Assembly: GCA_914767715.1 (NCBI GenBank)
Contig: OU612070.1
Span: forward strand, 25,780,025-25,844,024
DNA length: 64,000 nt
Reading direction: 5' to 3'
Origin: Membranipora membranacea
Lineage: Eukaryota > Bryozoa > Gymnolaemata > Cheilostomatida > Membraniporidae
This document shows positions 1 to 10,527 of this stretch, in pieces. Below the pieces are notes generated by a model that worked only from the letters and a program-made list of their open reading frames with translations, was not told where the DNA came from and ran no database searches. The translations under genes were made by a program, and so were the position numbers. Numbering within the stretch: position 1 is the first letter of the stretch; every line of letters begins with the position of its first letter.

Positions 1-187
1 TGCCAGTTCAGTTTTGGCAGCTTTCTGCACACTGATGATTACGAGTTCCTCACCTGTAGCATGCATTCTAGTTTTCTAGAATGTATCACATTCTCAGTAT
101 GAGGATTAGGGCACCTTGTGTCACTCTTTAGGGGCAGCCCAATCTTCTGTTTCTTAGCAAACAGCAATTTAGAAATTTTTTTGTTTC
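1..187 (+). repeat. U2-headed SINE family, copy truncated by the window edge
   Basis: This is the body and tail of the dispersed SINE whose next copy starts directly downstream. It contains the family hairpin (GCATTCTAG, TTTT, CTAGAATG), the block TTAGGGGCAGCC and the tail CTGTTTCTTAGCAAACAG. The U2-like head would lie to the left of base 1. With the next copy it forms a head-to-tail dimer whose inverted counterpart is at 30385-30846. Confidence 0.75.
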
Positions 188-440
188 ACTTCTCGCTTCT
201 CGGCCTTTTGGCTAAGATCAAAGTGTCACTGCCAATGGCCGATTAGTGCCAGTTCAGTTTTGGCAGCTTGCTGCACACTTATGATTAGGAGGTCTTCTAT
301 GGCCTGACCTCTAAGATGCATTCTAGTTTTCTAGAATGTATCACATTCTCAGTATGAGGATTAGGGTACCTTGCGTCCCTCTTTAGGGGCAGCCAATCTG
401 CTGTTTCTTAGCAAACAGCAATTTGAATACTTTGTGTGCT
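188..440 (+). repeat. U2 snRNA-headed SINE, full copy
   Basis: Bases 193-221 match 29 consecutive positions of the conserved 5' end of metazoan U2 snRNA (stem-loop I through GCTAAGATCAA). One extra A follows, then GTGT, after which similarity stops: the U2 branch-recognition segment and Sm site are absent. The body (GGCAGCTTGCTGCACAC, a 12-bp hairpin, TTAGGGGCAGCC) is shared by all copies. It is therefore a U2-chimeric retroposon and not a U2 gene. U2 identity is from memory of the conserved RNA. Confidence 0.75.
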
Positions 441-575
441 TGGCTATATCCATTATCCATTTTTGTCTTGACAGAGATAACTCTATATAGTTGCCTCTTG
501 TTGAACACACAAACACATATACGTCTGCAATTAAGGGTTCCACTACCCTCGCAATCACAAAAACATCGGATTATA
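441..575 (+). repeat. conserved SINE-adjacent segment
   Basis: This segment follows the SINE tail and is repeated after it at 28960-29066 (+) and 58690-58860 (+), and inverted at 22010-22110 and 30230-30375. It contains GACAGAGATAACTCTATATA. At about 575 the left unit jumps straight into the AT-rich array, whereas the copy at 58.8 kb continues for about 1.1 kb first. This implies a deletion here. No coding capacity is visible. Confidence 0.6.
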
Positions 576-905
576 TATTATTTACAAATACAATCATATA
601 TCATATACCATATTATATTATATACAGTTATATTATATATGCAAATATATCAATGTATCCTATACGATTATATAAAGTTAAATATTATACACAATTACAT
701 ACTATTTACAAATAAAGTTTATATACAATAAAATGTTATTTACAATTATATATTATAAACAATTATATATTCTATTCAATTACATATTATAAATGATCAT
801 ATATGCTATTCAATTATATTTTATATATAATCATATATACTATACAATCATGTATCATATACGATTATATATAAGCAAATATATATTAATCATTATATAT
901 AACCA
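576..905. repeat. AT-rich degenerate tandem array
   Basis: Almost pure A/T with recurring units such as TATATTATTTACAAATA and ATCATATAT. The same array occurs at 38431-38880 and 59940-60350 in the same orientation and at 20291-20760 inverted, always on the outer side of a peptide-gene unit. Open frames across it are composition artefacts. Confidence 0.75.
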
Positions 906-925
906 TACCACAATTATAACATGCT

Positions 926-966
926 TGTTGCGTGATAGGCCGAGTTCAAATCCTGGTGAAGACAGA
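926..966 (+). repeat. tRNA-like fragment (B-box half of a SINE)
   Basis: GATAGGCCGAGTTCAAATCC contains a recognisable pol III box B (GAGTTCAAATCC), but no box A lies upstream because the AT-rich array replaces it. Identical fragments occur at 38906-38946, 60354-60396 and, inverted, 20250-20290. It resembles the 3' half of the tRNA-like element at 59826-59915. Confidence 0.55.
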
Positions 967-1088
967 TTTTGCTTACATATCACTCTTTTATTAGTTGTTG
1001 GTCTAACTTGTTTTGTTTTGTGACTATTACTACTTACTCCCACTAATTCAAACACCTAAATTACTTCCCACTGGGCTCTGCAAGCTTC

Positions 1089-1175
1089 AGCGGCCTAGCG
1101 TGGCTTAGCGGTTGGAGTGCTTGATCTCAGCTCGAGTTCAAGCAAGGAAGGATCATGAGAAGGACCCCTTAATTT
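1089..1175 (+). repeat. tRNA-derived SINE fragment
   Basis: A box-A-like stretch TGGCTTAGCGGTTGGAGTG is followed about 15 nt later by a box-B-like CGAGTTCAAGC, the spacing seen in tRNA-derived SINE heads. Related copies lie at 39075-39155 (+) and 17221-17303 (-). The unit at 60.4 kb has lost it. Acceptor-stem pairing is too poor for a functional tRNA. Confidence 0.55.
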
Positions 1176-2298
1176 TATATAGTATATATTAATATATCAC
1201 AATTATAACATGTTTGTTGCGCTATTTTTTCACTGAAAATGATTGTGGGGGAATTTTGCCACATTATGGGAGAACGATACTTACGATGATTAACTAATTT
1301 ATGTTAGTCATTTTATTTTGATTATATTGAATATTATCGTTATTATTAATTGATAATTAAATTATTAAAATCAATTGTTTAATTTATAAATTGTTTTAAT
1401 AAATAAATTGAATAATGTATGAAGTTTTTAGTTACTTATTAAAATTATCAATATAATTTTAATATAAATTAATTTAATGAATGAATAAAGTATCAATATA
1501 TTAAATATATTTTTAATATAAACTATATCAGTCATTTATCAACTAATAGTGCGAGTGATTATAATTTATGCTAACAACTAATGATTAATTAAAGCCACAT
1601 AAGCCGATACCCAAAATGGCTGCCATTAACAGTTCATTGCTGGCGATTAAATGTTCATTTCATGTCACTGAGTTAAATCTAGGGGTTGGGTTGTTTATTT
1701 TTTAATATCTACTTTCAAGTGTTATGATAGAAGGCTAGACCACGCAAGCTAGATTGAGCCATACTGTCAATCTAAAATATAATAGGTTGGTAGCATTAAT
1801 TAGCAACCTTACTATTAAAGACTCAGAACCATACACTCGCATCTAACAAGCTCACACCATGATATAATACATGCTAGGGTTTTGGTATTTGTTTAATTCT
1901 ACAGAATATTCATTAGGCTTGTGATACTAATTTGCTACTCTGAAAAAATAGCCCAGATGCTTTGACAGCACTTGCAGTGTTGTAGGAGTGATTGCTGCTG
2001 TAAGCTTAATTTTCCAATTTATATTTCTTTTAGATGACTTAATCACAGAGTAAGGATATCAAGAGGATTTTGTCCAGTGGGGATTATGTTCGATCTGGAT
2101 GCTTTCTAAATTTCAATAATTATATAAGTTACAAGGATGATTTGTGATGCAGATATACCCACCTGTGATAGGTCCTATTTCATTCTGTGTTATCCTAAAG
2201 ACTGATTTCCAAGTTATTGGAAAGGTCCAACTTTCAAGCTATACACAATAATATTATTGTCATTTTTTGCTGGGTTGCAAACGGATGAAAGAAAAGGA

Positions 2299-2345
2299 TT
2301 TATGGTCGACATCACCATTTTTAATATGGTGATGTCGACCATAAA
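2299..2345. repeat. perfect 20-bp inverted repeat, 7-nt loop
   Basis: The arm TTTATGGTCGACATCACCAT (2299-2318) is followed by 7 nt and its exact reverse complement (2326-2345). In copy C (from about 40516) the first arm is intact but the second breaks off after eight bases. In copy E the segment is absent. Confidence 0.8.
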
Positions 2346-3139
2346 GAGAAAGCTATTAAAAATATAGTTCATTCGTGATCTTAGGTATATGTTGTGGAAG
2401 ACTGTTGGAAAATAAATTGCTCTCAAATAGCAGTGAGTTTCGGAGCTATCCTTTTCTCCTAATCGCCAACATGGGAACATTAACAGCTCACCACCAACGC
2501 TTCACATTATGTGCAACCTGAGATATTTTGGCCATCAAGCCAACTGTTTAGCAGCACCTATAAAAGCTTGATAGAAAGAAGCCTTCTTTACCAGTCAACC
2601 ATCATATACCATCCTTTGACAGTTAGAGAATAATCCCTTCTACATCAAAAAACTGATGATAAACTCTGTCACAAAAATCACCTAACCTAAAGGATACCAG
2701 AAATAACTCCTTCACTAACAATGAAAATTTTTCAGCTTTTGATTTTCGTTAATAATTTTATTCCTAGATAATATTTGGTGTATGCATTTTTTTATCATTT
2801 CGGATCCTAGTGGAAATCTGCTATGATTATGCCTCTAAGTTTGTTTTTGTTAAAAATATAATCTTGAATTGGAGTTTAGTATATTATGAAGTGACAGTAT
2901 GTGGCGCTAGAATATAAATACAGCAGATATGTTGATACTACCCCCACAGAAAAAACAGACAAACAAAATAAGCTTTATACAACAAATTATGTAACAAAGA
3001 GCTTGCATGATATTCTAAGAGTGAGAACTGTTCAAGGGACTCATCAGATGGACTCTTTACTAAAATCAATACACCATTCAATGTCCTGCTCCTATCTTGT
3101 CATGTATATGAATTTTGACATTTTAAAATTGGTGAGAAA

Positions 3140-3219
3140 TCCTGGTACTATATTTTGACTAAATATAATTCTATGTACGTCAATGACAGTAGCATATTGT
3201 GACATGCAGAAATCTTCAT
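3140..3219 (+). promoter_or_regulatory. decapitated promoter of copy A
   Basis: The upstream half of the family promoter is present: GGTACTATATTTTGACTAAA and a CRE-like TACGTCA at 3176-3182, then CATCTTCAT-like sequence. In copies B, C and E the next bases are CCCCTATAAAAGCGAGAACC. Here the Harbinger left end follows immediately, so the TATA box and about 35 bp of core promoter are missing. Confidence 0.7.
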
Positions 3220-3439
3220 GTCTGTCCACACTGGTCCGTGTTCACTGCTGGGCGATTCCGTTTCCGAATTTTGTTCGTGGGCAAATCATCCGTGAAAAGT
3301 CGGTTTGAACACACTTGGCTGATGGGCGATAAAAACACGGACCGTTTTTACCGACCTACATTACCTAGGCCAATCATATCGATGCAGAATCATCACATCC
3401 GTTTCCGGAATTCATTTTCAAAAATAAATTTATCTTAAC

Positions 3440-6139
3440 ATGGAACTAGAAAACATTTTGGAAATTTACCAGGCTATGCTTGTAATCTATGAATGCTACA
3501 CAAGGCGCAAGTCACTTGATAAAATAAAGAGCAAACAACGTTATTGGGTTCATCCAATCAATCAATCAAGGTAGGTAAAGGGGCACAACAGCACATGACA
3601 TTCCCACCCTCCCAAAACAAAAAAGTCAAGCGATTGATTTTGTTATTCTGCTGCCAATAAATATTCCGTGTAATCACACCTGTATCCTCATACCATTCAT
3701 CAGTGAGTATGGTAAGTCCATAACTGTCTGTGTTGGTACAAAATTAGAACATAATTGACAAAGTTTGCCCACCATTTCATCAGATACATGTACTCAAGTG
3801 AAGACCTTACAAAATCAGTATATTATGTATCAGATTGACTATTAACTTGCATATTTATTAGTCATATCTGGAATTGATCAGTGCACTGTGGTATCAAATG
3901 TATGTTATTTAAGTTTCCATTTAGCTGTACTTAGAGCTATGTCACCAGAGCTATCAGTGATTGATCACCAAACATTTGATTGGATATCTTGCAGATGTCA
4001 GTACAGACCAATTCTACAAATTTTTCACTTGCATTGTATACTTGTTGTTAGGATTTGGACATATCAATACTATATATATAATACTTAACTGAATGGTATC
4101 ATAAAGTGAATATAAATGATTCTAGTACACAGTGCCTATCTATGGGTGGTACATGCTGCCACCTCTAGATAGCAGCCTAGCCCTAGATGTCAAAGTTTAT
4201 ATTGTTCCTGATGTGTGATGAATGATGGATTTATCATCAAATTTGATAATTTTATTTATTTTAGAGACAAACTCGGCGTGTTTGATAACCTAGTAGCAGA
4301 AGTTCGTTTATACCCAGAAAAGCATCATCAGTACCTACGCATGACACGAGAATCTTTTGATTACATATTAAATCTGATTCGCTTTGACATTACCAAACAA
4401 GACACGAGACTTAGGAAAGCTCTGCCACCAGACCTGAAGCTAGCATTGACTTTACATCACCTTGCTACTGGTGAAGACTACGGCAATTTGCATAAACACT
4501 GGAGAGTGGGGAAGTCTACTTGTGCAGAAGTAGTGGTAGATGTGTGCAATGCTTTGTGGAATGTTATGGCACCTATGTACCTCCAGCAGCCAACTACAGT
4601 GACAGAATGGAAAACCATAGCTGATGGGTAAGTATACACTTTTTCCATTGATCTGCATAGAGACTTGTATATTATATTTGTATATTATAATTGATTATCT
4701 TATATTGTATATAATGTATTATGTTCAAGATTATATATTTCATAATTGATGTTTTTGCATGATCCTAATAAGCTTTTTTGGGTTGTAGCTTTGCTGAGAA
4801 CTGGAACTTCCCACACTGCCTCGGAGCAATAGATGGTAAGAAGTCCAATAGAGTACATTGATGATAGCGAGTGGGTTGGTCCAAGGAGTTAGAATTTCCT
4901 TTGTCCATAGTTACAGTGCTCAGACTGCTGGTGCAGGGTGTGATAGTAGAGCGTCATCAACACTTTTTATTGAGTCAATTATTGATTACAATATATTCCG
5001 CTATGAGATATATAATCTTGAAACACGACAGTTTACACCCAGAACAAAAATCATAGTGTTTTTTTAATACTCATGACAAATATATGAAATCAGTCAATCA
5101 ATATAATCATCCATTATTTTTCAGGCAAGCATGTCGTTATCCAAAAGCCTCAAGGTGCTGGGTCAGAATACTTTGCCTATAAAAAGCTGCACTCAATCAA
5201 CTTAATGGCCATATCTGATAGCCGCTACAGGTTCATCATGGTAGACATCGGGCAATGTGGGAGTGAAAGCGATGGAGGGGTGTGGAGTAACTGCATCTTC
5301 AATCAGAAGTTACAGACTGGTGAGTTTAATCCTGATACTTGATTTGTAGAGCTGGGTTCCAGTTACATTGTAATTTACATATCAACTTTTGTTCTGAATA
5401 CTTAACTCATGCTTTGTTTGTGATAGGTGCAGTGAAGCTCCCAGCTGATGAAGTAGTTGCCGAGGGCCAGAGAATGCTGCCGTATGCTTTCGTAGCAGAC
5501 GAAGCATTTCCGCTGAAGGAATATCTTATGAGGCCTTTTCCTGGAGCACAGTTGGGTACAGAGAACAAGAAAATTTACAACTACCGTCTGTCTAGAGCAA
5601 GACGTGTGATAGAGAACGCATTTGGTGAGTAGATTTTGATTAATATTGTCCATTAATTAATAAGGCCTACATTTACGTTTTCCATGTTGAATTATTATTA
5701 CCATGGAGTAATTGTCTTCTCTATTACATAAAATCAGGTAGAGAAGATGACCATGAATTCTAAACCATTGTTAAAACTTATTCTTGTAGGAATCCTCACT
5801 CAAAGGTGGCAGCTGCTGAGGAAACCCATTATTGGCAAACCCGAGAACATAACCACTATTGTGTCAGCAACAACTGTTCTCTATAACTATCTGCTGGTTA
5901 ATAATGATAGAACTTATCTACCACAAGGAGCTGCAGATACAATATTCGGAGGTGGAGAAGCTGCTCGAGGAAACTGGCGAGTTGATGATGCGCAGTTACC
6001 ACAAGCTCCTGCTACTGGTATAAGGAATTTTCCTGCTGCTGCCGCAGCAGCCCGCCAAGGTTTTGTTGACTATTTTGTGAATGAGGGACAGGTGCCGTGG
6101 CAATATGACTACGTGAATAGACGGCCCCAGAGGCTATAA
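3440..6139 (+). CDS. Harbinger transposase-like nuclease (HARBI1 family, DDE_Tnp_4)
   Basis: Six exons join in frame: 3440-3570, 4265-4627, 4789-4835, 5125-5319, 5427-5624 and 5790-6139, all with GT-AG introns of 107 nt to about 0.7 kb. Exon 1 gives the N-terminal RYWVHPIN motif typical of HARBI1-like proteins. The catalytic core follows: GAIDGKHV across exons 3/4 (first Asp), MVDIGQCG in exon 4 (second Asp), FVADEAFPL, and RARRVIENAFG in exon 5 (candidate Glu). The C-terminus has an Ala-rich stretch near AAAAAARQGF. Length (about 427 aa) is close to the family norm. No stop or frameshift was seen. In this family the nuclease cuts DNA and needs the Myb/MADF partner for nuclear import and end binding; that partner is at 6460-8049. 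The start ATG at 3440 was chosen because it gives the family N-terminus; exon 2 alone would lack it. Confidence 0.88.
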
Positions 6140-6249
6140 CCTGCTTGGGTAGTTACACTATTAAAGATATAACAGTATATTTGAGTTTACAATTAAAGTG
6201 TATTTATGTAGAACCTAACTTATAAAAACTACAATTTCTGATTGAAATA

Positions 6250-6385
6250 TCGAAAACATATTGTTTGAACTTGTAATAAAAATATATTGTTTGAACTTGT
6301 AATTGTAACTTGTAACTGTGTTGATTGAACTTGTAATAAAAATAAATTGTTTGAATTTGAACTTTTAATAAAAAACATGTTGTTG
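6250..6385 (+). repeat. short minisatellite in the Harbinger 3' region
   Basis: Imperfect repeats of TTGTTTGAACTTGTAATAAA (about four units). Several AATAAA hexamers occur in it and could serve as polyadenylation signals for the transposase gene that ends at 6139. Confidence 0.6.
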
Positions 6386-6459
6386 GAACTTTATGAACAA
6401 TATATATTAGGATATTTAGGTGTTGTAAATAAGCATTGTTTTTAGTTCAGTAATAACGG

Positions 6460-8049
6460 TTAATTGTTTAATAAATTAGTAAAGGATTGCTGGTTGTAAC
6501 TGGATGGAATTGGATGATCTGCACGCAAGATGACTTGCAGAATTTCAATTTTGGCATTTTCTTTAATGTAACCGTCCGGTAATTTTCTCAAACGATCTGC
6601 CACAACAGTGCCAAAATTGAAATCCTCATCACGTTTGGCAACTGCTGCCTCAATTGCAGCCTTCGCACCGGCCATACTTTTTTTTGTATCCTCCTCTAAG
6701 GCTGAGGTCTCCGGTGCTTTTCTCTGTTTGCCTTTCGGCCGTGGTGTGGACTGGGGAGTGGGAGCGGGTGGAGGGCTCAGTGTATCTTCATCTCCCAGCA
6801 CATCGGTTGAGGTAGATGGCTGGCTGTACAACTGTGGTGTCGATGAGCTTCTTGTCACTTGCGAGTTAGATGTGGACCTACAAAAAGTGTAATCAAATCA
6901 TTAGTGCCCTAACATTCCATGGAGGAGTAAATATTAGCTAGAGTCAAGTTAATGCTGTTATGCAAGTTAAGCTGTTTGGGGTTGACTAAACTTTAGCTAT
7001 CACTACTTTGCGACTAGCTGAGATGGGAGTATGTATATATATATATATATATAAATAGATATATAGATATATATATATGTATATATATATATGTGTATAT
7101 ATATATATAACAGAGGTTGTGTGAATGTAAAACCAATGTTACTCACAGCCGCTTTCTTTCATTCATGTCCGTAAACTCGAGCAGATCTGCATAGATGTAT
7201 TTCCTGATTTCTTTTGCTCCTGCTCCACTGGCAGAGTTTTCCCTTAGTTTGTTTTTATACTTGGTGAAGCAGTCTCTCAGTGATTCCCACTTCTGTTTCA
7301 CATTTTCTAAATCTAGAAAAAATATGATATGAATAACAATGGATAGCTATAGATAGTATCTTAGTATCTATAGTATCTTTTATATAATAGTTAATTCTGA
7401 TTAAACCCAACATAAACATTTAGTACAAATCCATACATCATACAGGGCTCACAATAGAGCTGTTGTGGCAATATACATAGATATAAATGTAAAACAAATG
7501 TAAACAAGTCATGTTGTTTTGATGACACTGTGGCTTCTTGCCCAGTTGATAGTAGAATATTTAACCCAGTTTATATTCAACAGCTGTACACCCCAAATAA
7601 TAATGGTTGCCATACAATATACATCATACCAGAACTCAATTCAAAAGCCTAGAGAGGTCAGTCACAGAGTGAATTTTTAGTTACATACATACAAACATAC
7701 ATAATGATGATGATGATAGGAGGTTTGTCTCAAGTAAAACCAACCAATTTACCTGAAGGGAGACTTGAGTCTTTTTTTTAATATTAATTTAATTAGGAAG
7801 ATAATATTGCTATGTAACTTTCTATGTATACTCACTTGTAGGTTTGATCTTGATGGTGGTGAATCCTGCAGCAATTAGCTCACCAACAATCTCCGCCCAG
7901 GCATTGGCCTTTACCCCTCTGGTGTCACTAAAATTGACATCATACTTGTCATATAGACATGGTCTAGCCCTAACACATTCTATCAAAAACTCTTGCCAAG
8001 TCATGGTAGAATTATCTAGTGTCTGCTGTTCTGATTCTGAGTCTGACAT
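6460..8049 (-). CDS. Harbinger MADF-domain DNA-binding protein
   Basis: Three exons read leftwards: 8049-7836, 7312-7147 and 6877-6460, joined in frame through GT-AG introns. The product (about 265 aa) starts MSDSESEQQT. It has a MADF/Myb-SANT-like domain over exons 1 and 2: the FLIECVRARPCLYDK core, then NVKQKWESLRDCFTKYKNK and an IRKYIYADLLEF helix. A Ser/Pro/Thr-rich linker follows (SPPPAPTPQSTPRPKGKQRK, with a basic patch that may be a nuclear signal). The C-terminal helical region resembles the BESS-like tail of such proteins (GTVVADRLRKLP). In Harbinger elements the second protein binds subterminal DNA and carries the nuclease into the nucleus. It converges on the nuclease gene with about 320 bp between stop codons. 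Both genes look intact. Confidence 0.85.
7031..7110. repeat. TA microsatellite
   Basis: An uninterrupted to slightly interrupted (TA)n run about 80 bp long inside the second intron of the MADF gene. Of interest only as a variable-length marker. Confidence 0.9.
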
Positions 8050-9199
8050 GATGAATTATGATTGAATTTATTTTATCAGCTGAAAAATTGACTCTTGCTT
8101 GAGAAATGTCAGAGCAGAAACTAGTACTCAAACTTCAGGACTCCTTCACAAGAGTTGACTGGCCAGTCAGCCAATCACAATTGACCGTGGGAAATTCCCG
8201 GTATGAAAAGTCTGTTGTGACAAACGTTCAAAACCGTATGCCCAAAACACGACCGGGCCGACTTTTCCGCGGTGCGGGTCGGTTCACCCGTCAAAAAGCA
8301 GGATCGGCCGGGTTTTTTTGTCGGATTCGGCCCAGTGTGGACAGACCCTAAGTCATTCTTACTCTACAGAGCCCTCTACTCACATACAGTAGCTCATTTA
8401 TATAATTACCAATTATAAATGCTGTTAGAACTTTTGCTTAGGAGCACTTTGACATGTAATTTCCGAAACTGTTGTTGATCCTGTAAGCGACATTCATCTA
8501 AAAATGGTTATCATGTGCAATATAATGAGATGTAGCTAATCTCCTTCAAATTCTTATTCAGCAAGGTTTGGTTATTATGTGCAATCATTTTGAAATGGAG
8601 TATTGCAGTAACTCAGATTTTTTAGTTTTTTTTGGAATCAAATCAACTCTTTGCATTTTCTTTGAGCATAATGAGAAGACAAAGAAAAAGCACATTTATT
8701 ACGTATTGAATAATTCTAGGTTCTTTCCTGTTTATAACTAGCTGAACATGGTTCATGTTACTTTTCTAGGGTATGAAGTGGATAAATATGGCAAACCTTG
8801 CAAGAGTTTTCTTCATCATGGTGATCGCAGCTGCGTTATTCTCAGTCGGTAGGTACTATTTTCGCTCACATTTATTTGTTTCTATCACTCAATTTTTGGT
8901 TCAATCAGTCCAGTTGATATTCAGCCATCAGATGCTTCAAAGCTCTTTGATAATCTAAAGTTTATTGGCATTGATTCATGAGAGAAGGCCTGTGCTGTAT
9001 TTGGCCTTTTAAATTAAAAAATTTAGTTTGTTATTGACCACAAATGATCTCTTGGAGCTGAAAATACTCTGATCATTTTCAACACCGTATCAAGTGTTCA
9101 CCATATGTGTGCAAAGTCATTATAAAAGAATTACCTTTTTGATGATATTAAGCAGTTTCGCAACAGTATCATGTGTTCACCATCCGAAATCTCTCTCAG

Positions 9200-9267
9200 T
9201 GGAATCTGCAGATGCCTGCGCTGCTTTTTATGTTAGAACAGCACAAGGGCACATAAATACCTCATAG
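9200..9267 (+). other. mini-exon candidate of copy A
   Basis: After CCGAAATCTCTCTCAG the first ten codons after the intron match exon 2 apart from one base (VESADACA in place of GESADACA). The frame then runs AFYVRTAQGHINTS to a TAG. Equivalent segments occur in all five copies about 350-450 nt after exon 1. It could be a decayed partial exon duplication or an alternative last exon giving a one-cysteine peptide. Confidence 0.5.
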
Positions 9268-9699
9268 CTTATAGATAAAATGGGAAGAAAATTGCTAACA
9301 CTATAAATAATTTTTCCAACAAGTGCTTTGAATCTTATGAATGTGAAAATATTGCATAATTACTGCATAACTCGCTTTCAGACTATTTATTGCCTTGGTC
9401 CGCCCGTAGTTTTTAACAATTTATAATCTTTGGTAATCACGGTATTAGGCTACCAGTAGCAGATTATAATTGTACTTGTTGCATTGGGACATAGGATTAT
9501 TGTGTCTCATACATTGATTGAATTGAAAGCTTTTTATAGAAGAGGCTTTGTTTAGACAAAGAGAGCATATCAAAGGCTAAGGTCTCTGGTCCTTTGGGCA
9601 TTCGTAAGCACACATCAGGGATACTTTCAAAAAACAGATATACATGTTACAGGTTGCTTGCATGCAACTTATAATGATGCCCTGTTCATGACAAAACAG

Positions 9700-9911
9700 A
9701 GGGTGGGCTGCCCCTAAAGAGGGACGCAAGTTGCCCGGAGTCCTCATACTGAGAGTGTGATACATCCTAGCAAACTAGAATGGATCCGAGAGGAGAGGCC
9801 ATGGTGGACCTTCTAAACGTGAGTGTGCAGCAAGCTGCCAGAAACTGAAACAGGCACTAATCAGCCATTAGCCATGACACTTTGATCTTAGCCAATAGGC
9901 CGAGAAGCGAC
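9700..9911 (-). repeat. U2-headed SINE inside intron 2 of copy A
   Basis: An inverted, more diverged full copy. The U2-like head reads leftwards from 9909 (TCGCTTCTCGGCC, then TATTGG in place of TTTTGG). The body shows GGCAGCTTGCTGCACACT and TTAGGGGCAGCCC. Copy E has no SINE at the corresponding place. Confidence 0.7.
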
Positions 9912-10527
9912 TTATAATGATGCAAAAGTCGGCATATCTAGACAGCCCTATTCTGAGTAACCAAAATAAATTTGAAGGTAATCGGACTATTGGAAGTAGG
10001 TTTGCGATACATTACTTTGTTAGTAACGGCTGTTTTTTTATAGATTTCATTGAGAAATAATGTTTTTTTAAATATTGTTGTGGCTCATTGGGTTTACATT
10101 GGTATAATCCATAATTATATGTGGGTTACAACTCTACATGTAACATTATATTATAAGGATGAATAAAAATCTTGAGTAAATCACCACTTGATATCCTGGT
10201 CCTAATTGGCCCTCAGTTGAATAATGTTATATAGCCTCCTAAGTAAAAGCTTATCTTGCTGGTTAGGTAACACTTAACACAGAAAGATCATTCAACTAAC
10301 CATCAACAGACTGTGTTCACCTTCTGAAATCTCTTTCAGGGGAATCTGCAGATGCCTGCGCTGGTTGTACAGGACAGAAGAGCAGTCCTAATGATTGGAG
10401 TAGTTGTTCGGCTAACGACTGCGGTACAGCATGCAAAAGGTTGGATGGACAGGAGGAAACTGCCAGACTACATGCTGCTGTTGCTATAAATAATGTTAAT
10501 ACAATGAATGACAAAAATCCAACCTAA

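Larger units (their letters stand above)
1176..3219 (+). other. 5' flank of peptide-gene copy A
   Basis: A non-coding stretch conserved with 39548-41410 (copy C) and 60480-62020 (copy E), and in part inverted with 16920-17220 (copy B). The first part is AT-rich, with repeated TTAATTATTAAATTATT-like runs. The later part leads into the promoter. It holds a perfect hairpin at 2299-2345. Conservation of the whole flank shows that the duplicated unit is much larger than the gene itself. Confidence 0.7.
3220..8348. mobile_element. Harbinger (PIF/Harbinger) DNA transposon with two genes
   Basis: The ends are inverted repeats: GTCTGTCCACACTGG at 3220 and its complement, extended by CC, ending at 8348. 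The right end abuts TAA (8349-8351), fitting the family's TWA target preference. Inside are a DDE nuclease gene (+) and a MADF DNA-binding protein gene (-) in convergent orientation, the usual two-gene plan. Both frames look open, so the element could be autonomous in trans. The left end lacks the first two bases (GG) of the right-end repeat, and no left TAA is present. Compared with empty sites at 41411 and 62021, the deletion removed the left target duplication and the host TATA box. Confidence 0.9.
8773..10527 (+). pseudogene. cysteine-rich secreted peptide, copy A (frameshifted)
   Basis: Exon 1 is 8788-8848 (family start MANLAR; an extra in-frame ATG at 8773 exists only in this copy). It encodes a hydrophobic signal peptide ending LFSV at a phase-1 donor G|GTAGGT. 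Exon 2 starts at 10340 after CTCTTTCAG. It begins GESADACAGC like the other copies, but one A is missing in the run at 10434-10437. The frame therefore shifts after CGTACK and runs through an alternative tail (RLDGQEETARLH...) to a stop at 10525. Five of the ten cysteines are lost. The core promoter is also missing because of the Harbinger insertion, so the copy is probably dead twice over. Intron 2 contains a U2-headed SINE (9700-9911) and a mini-exon (9200-9267). The rest of the intron is conserved with the other copies. Confidence 0.8.

Noticed and set aside
193-226. A functional U2 snRNA gene
   Set aside because: Similarity stops after about 33 nt, before the branch-recognition sequence and Sm site, and the rest matches a dispersed repeat.
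576-905. CRISPR-like or satellite array
   Set aside because: The units vary in length and sequence, and there are no regular spacers; it is simple degenerate AT repeat in a eukaryotic genome.
423-1023. Overlapping open frames in the AT-rich array
   Set aside because: Tyr/Ile/Lys-only translations from A/T repeats, not conserved between arrays.
1089-1175. Genuine tRNA genes at the box A/B sites (also 20834, 53276 and 59826)
   Set aside because: Acceptor stems do not pair, spacing varies and the sequences recur within repeats; SINE-like fragments explain them better.
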